A stretch of 64,000 nucleotides of DNA, from positions 806,001 through 870,000 of the forward strand of contig CBDATZ010000054.1 in NCBI GenBank assembly GCA_965199845.1, given 5' to 3'. The translations under genes were made by a program, and so were the position numbers. The notes beneath the pieces were generated by a model. It ran no database searches, was not told the origin of the DNA, and worked only from the letters and a program-made list of their open reading frames with translations. Below are positions 1 to 6,748 of this stretch, piece by piece (positions within the stretch are counted from its first letter, which is position 1; each line of letters starts with the position of its first letter). Source of the stretch: Ilyomonas sp965199845 (GTDB lineage: Bacteria > Bacteroidota > Bacteroidia > Chitinophagales > Chitinophagaceae).

Positions 1-566
1 GAGATATAACTTACAAGTTTGACCTGCAAAAAAAGGATAGCTCTTTCGACGAAACAATAATACTTACATATCCAGCAAAGACGACAACTAATATTTATAA
101 AAACGGGAACTGGTTGCAAAAGCCTGATGATGGAATGATAGAGTATTCATATTTTAATCACTTAGTCAATAAGAATTATTGGAAATTAAAAGGCACTGAC
201 ACTTTATTTTATGAATTAGGAAATGAAAGTAGAGAAGGAGAAGTTGATTCAACTTTAAAAACAAAAATTGAATACAACACTGACACTATTCTTGGATTTA
301 TTTGTAACAGATTAATCATTCAAACTCAAAACTTAAAACTTACTATTATTTATTCACCTTTATTTGTAATTAATCCTGCTTGGTATCAAAATACAAAAAT
401 GGGTTACTATGACATAATTTATAGTTCAACAAAAGCGGTTTATTTAGAATCTATCGTTGAAACAAAAGATTACGTTTCAGAAATGACAGCACAAGAAGTG
501 CATAAAAGGAAAATTCTTGACACAGAATTTCCTGACATAAGTCAAGCAGCCCTAAAAAAATTATAA
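1..566 (+). CDS. hypothetical protein, 5' end outside window
   Basis: The reading frame is open from the left edge (first full codon at position 3) to a TAA at 564-566, so the visible 187 or so codons are the C-terminal part of a longer protein. A TTG at 114 is an internal leucine rather than a convincing start. No domain is recognised. The visible part is soluble and rich in Tyr, Thr, Asn and Lys, with repeated short beta-strand-like stretches, as in many secreted Bacteroidota proteins. The gene is very AT-rich compared with the transposase genes nearby. It ends 5 bases before the gene-side terminus of a CAS-repeat, like the other small genes of this type in the window. Function unknown. Confidence 0.6.
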   Translation, partial: DITYKFDLQKKDSSFDETIILTYPAKTTTNIYKNGNWLQKPDDGMIEYSYFNHLVNKNYWKLKGTDTLFYELGNESREGEVDSTLKTKIEYNTDTILGFICNRLIIQTQNLKLTIIYSPLFVINPAWYQNTKMGYYDIIYSSTKAVYLESIVETKDYVSEMTAQEVHKRKILDTEFPDISQAALKKL

Positions 567-570
567 TACA

Positions 571-587
571 GCAGCCAACAAAAGTAT
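571..587 (+). repeat. CAS-repeat M1, left (gene-side) part
   Basis: The gene-side terminus GCAGCCAACAAAAGTAT lies just after the stop codon of the preceding gene. It matches the terminus of copy M5 (GCTGCTAACATTGGG at 53335-53349). Joining position 587 to 2048 restores the arm TATTGCTTGC, the exact complement of the right arm at 2214-2223. One repeat has therefore been split by the insertion element between these points. Confidence 0.6.
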
Positions 588-604
588 CCTATGTAAAGCG
601 GTAG

Positions 605-946
605 GAAGAGGTAAGTGATATGTGTTGTAAAGTTAGTGCATAATGATATTTGGTACGCTGTGGATTTGTATGATTGTACGTTTTACCGGCGTGTTCTGTT
701 CTGCCGTTGTTACAATCATACAAATCCACAGCGGTTATTCTTTCTTCGTTTTTATTTATTCAGCTCCGCATCCTATTTGTAGTCCTGCTTCCGGTAAGGG
801 AAGCTGCTACCTGCATCTATCTTAGTGTAAAAAAGAACAGCTGCCAGCTTGCCGTTTGCAGTCGAAGTATCGCTGCTGCTTTTGTTTTGCAGTCTGTTCC
901 CATCTTATGCTTATGTAATGAGCTTAAATAAAGTGAATCAATAAAA
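605..946 (-). ncRNA. candidate bridge RNA region of the IS1111-type element
   Basis: These roughly 340 bases lie between the transposase stop and the element end and contain no credible gene. They include self-complementary stretches: CTGTGGATTTGTATGATTGT at 659-678 is complementary to ACAATCATACAAATCCACAG at 711-730, a 20-bp stem enclosing about 32 bases. In IS1111-type elements the RNA that guides target and donor recognition is known to be encoded in the 3' non-coding end. That this segment is such an RNA is inference from position and folding. Confidence 0.45.
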
Positions 947-2002
947 TTATTTTACCAGCCCTGTCTGATACGGCACCCCTGTGATGACCACAGACCTGAT
1001 GCGGCTCAGCAGCTTATGGGCTACTTTAATGATAGCTTTGTTTGGTTCTTTGGCTGCATGTTTTCTGTAGTAAGCCTGTAGTGCCATATCACTTCTCACT
1101 GCCACCCACGAGGCTTCGACCAGCAGACTTCTCAGGTAACGGTTACTGCGCCTGGTAAGTCCCAAGCAAGTCTCTCTGTCACTGCTTTGATGAATACCCG
1201 GCACAAGCCCTACCAGCGAAGCCAGTTCATCGAGACGTGTAAACCTGCGCAGATCACCCAGCTCAGAAAGGATAGCCGTAGCAGTGATGCCACCAATGCC
1301 TGGAACGCTTTTGAGCAGGTAATAGTCTTTCTTATAATGCTTTCTGCAGTAGGCTCTCAAAGCAGTGCTGATATCTAACTCCTCATACCATAAGAAGTGA
1401 AGCTGTTTAAGTCGGCTACTGAGAGCCAGTGAAGCAGTAGAGAACTTCCATTCCAGATTATGCAGCCAGTCCTTCATTTGATGACTCCAGTTTGGGTTGT
1501 CATATTCTTCCGGGACTTTGATGCCATAGTAAAGCAACTGGCTTTTGATATGATTTTTTGTAGCTCTCAGTTGTCGGACCAGGTGGTTTCTTCGCCTGAG
1601 CAAACTTCTAAGTCCTTCCCTTTCTTCTTCAGGAATACCGATGGAGTGAAGGTTGTTGTGCTGCAGCTGCTGACAGAGGTTACGACAGTCGATCTTGTCT
1701 GTCTTCTGCCAGCCCTGCTTACTTGTTCGGGGCACATCGGCCGGGTTTACGACAAGTACCTTCCACTTTAATTGCTGCAGCTTCCTTGCAATCCAGTAGC
1801 CGCAGCAACCGGCTTCATAGCAACAGGTAACCTGATGGTCTGAGAAATGCTTCTGCACATAATCAATCAGACAATCAGGATCAGAAGGCATGGTAATCGT
1901 TTTGTGATCAAAGAGGTCTGTTTTGAAGTGGCAGGTCCAGCTTTTCTTGTGCACGTCCATGCCAATAAATAACTTTGGAGAGGCGGTAGTTTGAGTATTC
2001 AT
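947..2002 (-). CDS. IS110 family transposase
   Basis: A recombinase of 351 residues. The N-terminal RuvC-like DEDD domain begins with LFIGMDVHKKSW (catalytic Asp near residue 16) and continues with TDKIDCRNL near residues 100-108. The C-terminal transposase_20 domain contains SVPGIGGITATAI and GLVPGIHQSS, where the family carries its essential serine. Length is normal for the family. The ATG at 2002 is preceded by very short upstream DNA because the element end is close. The enzyme moves its own element without classical inverted-repeat cleavage, guided by an RNA. It appears intact and could be active. Confidence 0.93.
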   Translation of the reverse strand: MNTQTTASPKLFIGMDVHKKSWTCHFKTDLFDHKTITMPSDPDCLIDYVQKHFSDHQVTCCYEAGCCGYWIARKLQQLKWKVLVVNPADVPRTSKQGWQKTDKIDCRNLCQQLQHNNLHSIGIPEEEREGLRSLLRRRNHLVRQLRATKNHIKSQLLYYGIKVPEEYDNPNWSHQMKDWLHNLEWKFSTASLALSSRLKQLHFLWYEELDISTALRAYCRKHYKKDYYLLKSVPGIGGITATAILSELGDLRRFTRLDELASLVGLVPGIHQSSDRETCLGLTRRSNRYLRSLLVEASWVAVRSDMALQAYYRKHAAKEPNKAIIKVAHKLLSRIRSVVITGVPYQTGLVK

Positions 2003-2047
2003 ATCTTATGAATTTAAGTCACTCTCAAATTACCGCTTTTACATAGA

Positions 2048-2241
2048 TGCTTGCTGCAAGCGGGGCTGACACAGCGCAGCATCAGCAGTTGTAGTGCTAT
2101 TCAGCTTCAGTTCCAGCGCGACGGAACGCAGTTGAGCATTAGGAAGTAAACATCAGCAATTAATCATTAATTTAGCTTCGGTTACCGGCTGACACGGCGT
2201 TATTATCCCGCCTGCAAGCAATACCAAACGTTAAGCGCAAC
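2048..2241 (+). repeat. CAS-repeat M1, right part
   Basis: This is the remainder of the repeat split by the IS1111-type element. It contains the left arm TGCTTGC..., the box GGGGCTGACACAGCGC, the core box TTCAGTTCCAGCGCGAC (2106-2122), the box TTTAGCTTCGGTT (2171-2183), the right arm CCTGCAAGCAATA (2211-2223) and the far-end terminus AAACGTTAAGCGCAAC (2226-2241). Without the insertion sequence the repeat would be about 211 bp. The next gene starts 27 bases beyond its end. Confidence 0.6.
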
Positions 2242-2268
2242 TTTTTTTGCAGTCCAAAATTTAAAAAA

Positions 2269-2658
2269 ATGAAATACTTAATTTCTATATTATTGCTATT
2301 CCCAAGTTTTATTATAGCCCAAACTTATAACGCAAAATTAATTGACTACACAGACGATAAAACTCCAGCCTATTGTGGATATAGTATTGCGTATGGAATT
2401 TTAAAATTAGAACTGCAAGAGAATATAAAAAATTTAAAAAAGGGTGACACAATTTTTGTATTTCAAGAGTGTCCAAGAGAAGCAATGGAAATGAGTGTAG
2501 GGAAGTATATAAATTATCAACTGTATTCTTTAACACTTTTAGACGAGATTAATGAAAACTCTTCTCAATTTGGTATAGCTCTACGCATATACAAAAAAGA
2601 TTACCCAAATGACAAACCCAAAAACTTTTGGCAAGGAATGCTCGGAAAATTACAATAA
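2269..2658 (+). CDS. small secreted protein of unknown function
   Basis: A protein of 129 residues. Residues 1-17 (MKYLISILLLFPSFIIA, then QTYN) form a clear signal peptide, so the mature protein should be periplasmic or outer-membrane exposed. The rest looks like a small beta-rich domain with GDTIFVFQECP in the middle; no family is recognised. The gene lies alone between CAS-repeats M1 and M2 and is strongly AT-rich. It has no partner in an operon, as expected for a single-gene cassette. Coding status is supported by the signal peptide and the position. Function unknown. Confidence 0.7.
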   Translation: MKYLISILLLFPSFIIAQTYNAKLIDYTDDKTPAYCGYSIAYGILKLELQENIKNLKKGDTIFVFQECPREAMEMSVGKYINYQLYSLTLLDEINENSSQFGIALRIYKKDYPNDKPKNFWQGMLGKLQ

Positions 2659-2664
2659 TTAACT

Positions 2665-2864
2665 GCCACCAACATTGCATTGGCGTTATGTCGGCGGACA
2701 GATTAATAAACCTCGGCTTCATTTATCTATCATCTTTAGTTCCAGCCCGACGTTATTAATTTAGCTGCGGTTCTTATCTTCAACTTTTATATCTTTATTC
2801 AGCCTTGGTTCCCGGCGGACGTTTTTCAAATTCCGCCACAACGCCAATGCGCTAACGTTGTGCG
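2665..2864 (+). repeat. CAS-repeat M2 (complete copy)
   Basis: A complete 200-bp copy. The gene-side terminus is GCCACCAACATTG (2665-2677) and the left arm CATTGGCGTTATGTCGGCGG (2678-2697). Core boxes are TTTAGTTCCAGCCCGAC (2735-2751), ATTTAGCTGCGGTT (2759-2772), TTATCTTCA and CAGCCTTGGTTC (2800-2811). The right arm TCCGCCACAACGCCAATG (2832-2849) pairs with the left arm, and the far-end terminus is CGCTAACGTTGTGCG (2850-2864). The core boxes recur in M3 almost base for base although the flanking genes are unrelated. Confidence 0.7.
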
Positions 2865-2896
2865 TCATGCGGTTTGACACTTCAAAATTATTTATC

Positions 2897-3970
2897 ATGA
2901 ACAATAAAATCATTTTCTTCTTTGCGACATTTTTCATCAGTATACCGTTGTTTGCTAAACAGTGGATTATATTTAGCTCACAAGCGGGTTTAGAGCCTCA
3001 TGCATTTGCATTGTTTATTAAAGAAGACCCAAGTACTAAAACACTTGAAAAAGTAGGGTGTTGGGGTTTTAATCCTAAAGATTATCCTTATATATCATTG
3101 TTTTACGGAGATGGGACTATATCAGATAATAGTGCTAAAGAAATTGGAGATTATTTTATTGCAGAAGTGACAGATGAAGAATGGAAATTAGGATTGACAA
3201 CTGTTAACGAGTGGAAAAACAAATTCTATGGACTTGTAACCAATAATTGTGTTGACTTTTTAGCAGCTCTTGCGCAGAATTTAAAATTTATAAATCTGCC
3301 AAACCGTAGAGACTTTAATACTCCTGGATTATACGTAGGAATGCTTAAAAGATTAAACGAAGAATGGCATATTCATAGTAAGCTGTCTAATGATTTTTCT
3401 ATTGCTCAAGCAAAAAAGCATTCTACAGATGTATCAAATTCTGAAGTCGTAAATAACGTTAATTCAACTGAAAAAGCTAAGCAGGAGATTAAAGAAGCCG
3501 CAATAAATTTTTATAAGTGGTATGAGAATGTATGGCAAAGAGGTAGAAAATCAGAGACCTTTAAAATGGTTTTGAATAAATTCGGGAAGCCTGTCGGTGA
3601 TGAAAGTGCTTGCCCATGTAAAGTAGATTGGAAAGCTGTTGATACTTATTTCTTTTGGATGACTAAAAATGCGCCAATGGTTAGCAACAAGTATTTATCA
3701 CTTTATAAAACTCAAATGGTTAGTGCAGAAAAATCTATGAAAGCTGCAAAAAAATTTGAAAATCATTTTGCAGCAGTTGAAGAGTTTTATGTTCCTTATT
3801 TAAATTTTCTAGGACAGCTGGGTCAAGATGTTGCTGACCAATTCGGAATGATGGGGTTTTATGGAGATAGAGTTATTTGGGATATAGATATTCAGTCAAA
3901 CGAAAGTGCTTTTATAACGACCACCTTTAAAATGCCGAAGGTGAGATGGTCTAATAAAACCGGACAGTAA
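2897..3970 (+). pseudogene. permuted papain-like (NlpC/P60-type) secreted protein, 3' end cut by IS3
   Basis: The ATG at 2897 is chosen because it begins a signal peptide (MNNKIIFFFATFFISIPLFA); in-frame codons upstream to 2858 lie in the repeat end. The mature N-terminal domain carries GLEPHAFALF followed some 90 residues later by YGLVTNNCVDFLAAL. This His-before-Cys order is typical of circularly permuted NlpC/P60 or papain-like hydrolases, so a peptidase or amidase of the envelope is plausible. The second half resembles small NTF2-like domains (INFYKWYENVW). The last nine codons (from 3941) and the stop lie in the IS3 left end, so the true C-terminus is lost. The rest of the gene is not found beyond the element. 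Confidence 0.6.
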
Positions 3971-3994
3971 AGTTGCTATAAATTAGCAACAGGA

Positions 3995-4306
3995 ATGAAA
4001 GAGAACAGCAGCGGTATCAAGCGCCGCAAGTACGATGCTTCGTTTAAGGAAGAGGTGTTACAAATGATCAGCAACGGTCGCCCGGTGAGCGAGGTTGCCC
4101 GCAGCTTAGGCATTGGTGAGAACATTATCTACCGGTGGAGAAGCCGCAGTCACAACAGCAGCCAGGGACAGCCAAATACAGTTGGTAAGGAGAACAGCCC
4201 TGCTGCGGGTGAAGATCAACTTTCCTTACTCAAACGGATCAAAGAGTTGGAGCAGGAGCGTGATATTTTAAAAAAAGCCTTGCTCATTTTCAGCCGTCAG
4301 ACCTGA
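3995..4306 (+). CDS. IS3 family transposase OrfA
   Basis: A 103-residue DNA-binding subunit. The helix-turn-helix is around residues 10-50 (SEVARSLGIGENIIYRW), followed by a leucine-zipper-like helix (LLKRIKELEQERDILKKAL). It binds the element ends. The -1 frameshift described at 4270 fuses it to OrfB to make the active transposase. OrfA alone normally acts as a repressor of transposition. Confidence 0.92.
   Translation: MKENSSGIKRRKYDASFKEEVLQMISNGRPVSEVARSLGIGENIIYRWRSRSHNSSQGQPNTVGKENSPAAGEDQLSLLKRIKELEQERDILKKALLIFSRQT
4270..4276 (+). promoter_or_regulatory. programmed -1 ribosomal frameshift site
   Basis: The heptamer A AAA AAA followed by G lies in phase near the end of orfA, and orfB is in the -1 frame. 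The -1 frame is open from here through the orfB ATG, giving a fused protein that continues KKSLAHFQPSDLRERYR. The same site occurs in copy 2 at 48114-48120. Confidence 0.75.
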
Positions 4307-4356
4307 GGGAGCGCTACCGGTTTATTGAGACACAAGCGGGGCAATACAAGGCACAG

Positions 4357-5190
4357 ATGCTATGCCGGGTGCTTCAGGTAAGCCGCAGCGCTTACTACGA
4401 CTGGAAGCAGCAGAAAAGAAGCCGCCTTGCTGACCAAAAGAAAAAAGAAATGGAAGAGCATATTGTTGATATTTTTCAGGAGCACCGCAGGCGCTATGGT
4501 GCGCGCAGGATAGTGGCGGAACTGAAAGCAGCAGAGGTAAAGACAAGCCGGTACAAAGTTCGTAAAGTGCTGACAGAGCACGGCTTGAAAGCGATCCAGC
4601 CCCGCAGCTTTGTGCCCCGTACAACTGACAGCCGTCATCCTTACCCCATTAGCCCCAACCTGCTTTTGGAAAGAGAGGCGCCGCAAAAGCCCGGTGAAGT
4701 CTGGGTGGGAGACATCACTTATATCCCGCTGGCAGGTGGCGGCTTTCTTTACCTGGCAGTCTGGATGGATTTGTATTCCCGCAGAATTACCGGCTGGCAG
4801 TTAGACAGTCACATGAAAGAAGCGCTGGTGGTAACAGCTTTCAAAAAAGCACTGATGAGCCGCCGCAGCGATGCAAAAGGATTGATGGTTCATACTGATC
4901 GCGGCGGTCAGTATGCAGGCAACGGGTTCCGGGAACTGATTGCATCGGGGCAGATGTTGCAGAGCATGAGCCGGTCAGATAACCCCTACGATAATGCCTT
5001 TATGGAGTCCTGCTTCAGCCGTTTCAAAACAGAACTGTTGCAGGATGGTGCTTTCGACGATCTGCAGGATGCCCACACAGAAATCTTTGAGTACATAGAG
5101 ATGTATTACAACACAAAACGAAGGCACTCATCTCTCGGTTATCAATGCCCCAATGACTTTGAAAAAAACTACTATTTTTACAAAACCTAA
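4357..5190 (+). CDS. IS3 family transposase OrfB (rve integrase core)
   Basis: A 277-residue DDE transposase part. An HTH_21 region (ARRIVAELKAA) is followed by the rve core with VGDITYIPL (first Asp), MVHTDRGGQY (second Asp), SDNPYDNAFMESCFSRFK (glutamate) and the tail YYNTKRRHSSLGY. All catalytic residues are present. The product is probably made mainly as the OrfAB fusion through the upstream frameshift; the ATG at 4357 is an internal possibility. Confidence 0.93.
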   Translation: MLCRVLQVSRSAYYDWKQQKRSRLADQKKKEMEEHIVDIFQEHRRRYGARRIVAELKAAEVKTSRYKVRKVLTEHGLKAIQPRSFVPRTTDSRHPYPISPNLLLEREAPQKPGEVWVGDITYIPLAGGGFLYLAVWMDLYSRRITGWQLDSHMKEALVVTAFKKALMSRRSDAKGLMVHTDRGGQYAGNGFRELIASGQMLQSMSRSDNPYDNAFMESCFSRFKTELLQDGAFDDLQDAHTEIFEYIEMYYNTKRRHSSLGYQCPNDFEKNYYFYKT

Positions 5191-5251
5191 GCAACTTCTC
5201 TGTCCGGCAAAATCGACACACCTCAATGAACTTAAAGTTTATTTGATTCGG

Positions 5252-6382
5252 TTAAGAAGGTTTTTGAAAGACCAAAATTGTCTCTTGCTTGTTACCATTA
5301 TATTCTCTTCTCACTCTTCGATTACTTGGTATTAAGCTCTCGTGTTTAAAAATCAATTTATAGTCATCTAATTTTTCAAAAATTATTTTTTCTATAAGTT
5401 GAGGTAAGGTTAAGCGATGGGATTTACTATAATTATCACCCAAGAATAAAATGATTTTTCCGCCGTCTTTTAGAATACTGTCCCAATTGATAATAGCTCT
5501 ATTAATCATATTCAAAAAGTCAGTTTCGCTAGGAGAAATAATATTATCTATACTTTTATAGTCATATATATTTAAAAACCAAAGTCTTAATCTATTATCA
5601 CGAGCATAATCAAGTTGTCGCATATAAGGTGGACTTGTAATTATAGAATCAACTTTTGTATTAGGACTAAACATTGATGCATCGTTATTATAGCACATCC
5701 TTAAAATATCCTTGTTTAAGTATGGAATTCTCTTATATGCTCTCTTAACCTTTTTGATTAATCGCTCTTTTACTTCCCTATATTCATATAATTCAGGGTA
5801 ATCAATTCTTGGAAATTTTTTTATTCGCAAATAAGGTACAGTATGACTAGAGGGAAAAGATAAAAATCCTGGACGTTGATGATGTAAAATACCAAGTAAA
5901 CAGGCTATCAAAAAGTATTGCTTCTTTTCACGCAAAATGACAATCCAAGCAAGAATCTCTTTTAATGTTTCTGGATGAAAGAAATTTCTCACCCATTCTG
6001 GAATAACTATATTTTGATTATTTTTTGTCAACTGGATTTCGTCATTTAGACTTTCTATTAGTTCTAGTGTGCTATCGAGTGAAGTTGGTGGAAAAAGTTT
6101 TGCTTGAGTCAGTACAAAAGCATAAAAGCTTAAATCATTAGCAACGACGTTCCTTTCCTGTAGCCAAGCTTCTAATGGAATAGTTCCAGCGCCGCAGAAA
6201 GGATCAAATATTAGGTCACCTTTTGATGTAAAATTTTCAATTAAAAAGCTAGCTATAGAAGATTTAATTTTTCCAATATATGGAGAAAGTTGATGTAAAG
6301 TACTTTCATAACCGATTGCACTCAGTGTACACTTCTCTTCAAATATTTCAGTTAGATAGATATTATAAATACTCGTTTTCAA
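5252..6382 (-). CDS. DNA methyltransferase (N4-cytosine or N6-adenine), orphan
   Basis: A protein of 376 residues. Motif I for S-adenosylmethionine binding is DPFCGAGT (60-67), an AND acidic strand follows at 81-83, and catalytic motif IV is TSPPY (249-253). Motif I precedes motif IV with an insert of about 180 residues between them, so the order differs from the common PF01555 beta-type enzymes. TSPPY favours amino-methylation, most often N4-cytosine. The start is TTG at 6382; no ATG occurs until residue 229, so the 5' end may be non-standard. The gene ends 26 bases from IS3 copy 1. No restriction endonuclease is visible; a partner may have been lost at the IS junction, or the enzyme may be solitary. 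Confidence 0.8.
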   Translation of the reverse strand: MKTSIYNIYLTEIFEEKCTLSAIGYESTLHQLSPYIGKIKSSIASFLIENFTSKGDLIFDPFCGAGTIPLEAWLQERNVVANDLSFYAFVLTQAKLFPPTSLDSTLELIESLNDEIQLTKNNQNIVIPEWVRNFFHPETLKEILAWIVILREKKQYFLIACLLGILHHQRPGFLSFPSSHTVPYLRIKKFPRIDYPELYEYREVKERLIKKVKRAYKRIPYLNKDILRMCYNNDASMFSPNTKVDSIITSPPYMRQLDYARDNRLRLWFLNIYDYKSIDNIISPSETDFLNMINRAIINWDSILKDGGKIILFLGDNYSKSHRLTLPQLIEKIIFEKLDDYKLIFKHESLIPSNRRVRREYNGNKQETILVFQKPS

Positions 6383-6497
6383 ATAATTTGAATTAACAAT
6401 TATTACTAAATCAAAAGTAGATTAAACAATGTAAGTAGATTGTTCTTTTTTTTATCCCTGAAACTCATCGTAGTTTATCGAGAATAATGAATCCTAC

Positions 6498-6530
6498 AAA
6501 CTGCTCGTAGATGTTCTACGAGCAGTTTTC
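6498..6530. terminator. strong symmetrical hairpin terminator
   Basis: A perfect 13-bp stem, ACTGCTCGTAGA / TCTACGAGCAGT with flanking A-T pairs and a 3-base loop, followed by TTTTCTTTCT on the plus strand and a shorter T run on the minus strand. It lies between the antiporter end and the methyltransferase start and would stop minus-strand transcription from the antiporter. The rest of 6383-6748 contains no gene. Confidence 0.65.
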
Positions 6531-6748
6531 TTTCTCTGCAATGTCTCCTTTCATAACTCTTCAAATATTAGTCAAAGGACATTGTGGCATTTCATTATAT
6601 CGGTGGTATAAGTAAATTGCAATGAAATAAACGAAATTTTTTTCAGCAATCGCTTACGAACAGGAAAAGGAAATCATAATTAAATAGCTAATTAAGTTGA
6701 AAATATTCACTTAACGCAGTAGTCAGAATTGCACAAAGCAGGAAGGAC

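Larger units (their letters stand above)
588..2047 (-). mobile_element. IS1111-type (IS110 family) insertion sequence
   Basis: An element of about 1,460 bp. The ends carry imperfect inverted repeats: CTATGTAAAGCGGTA at 589-603 and the complement of CTATGTAAAAGCGGTAA at 2030-2046, differing by one inserted A. Short end repeats are a mark of the IS1111 subgroup. The transposase lies on the minus strand with only about 45 bases upstream of it and about 340 non-coding bases downstream, again the IS1111 arrangement. The element interrupts CAS-repeat M1. Boundaries come from restoring that repeat and are good to within about 2 bases. No target duplication is evident. Confidence 0.75.
3942..5225 (+). 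mobile_element. IS3 family insertion sequence, copy 1
   Basis: A 1,284-bp element. Terminal inverted repeats start TGAGATGG... and end ...CACACCTCA, and both ends contain CCGGACAG about 18 bases in. Copy 2 at 47786-49069 shows no difference over the whole length. The flanking trinucleotides here are AGG (left) and ATG (right), so there is no target duplication, whereas copy 2 has one. This suggests that one side of copy 1 was rearranged after insertion. Confidence 0.9.

Noticed and set aside
1187..1771. Plus-strand frames opposite the IS110 transposase gene
   Set aside because: They are antisense shadows of the 947-2002 gene and have no recognisable domain or signal.
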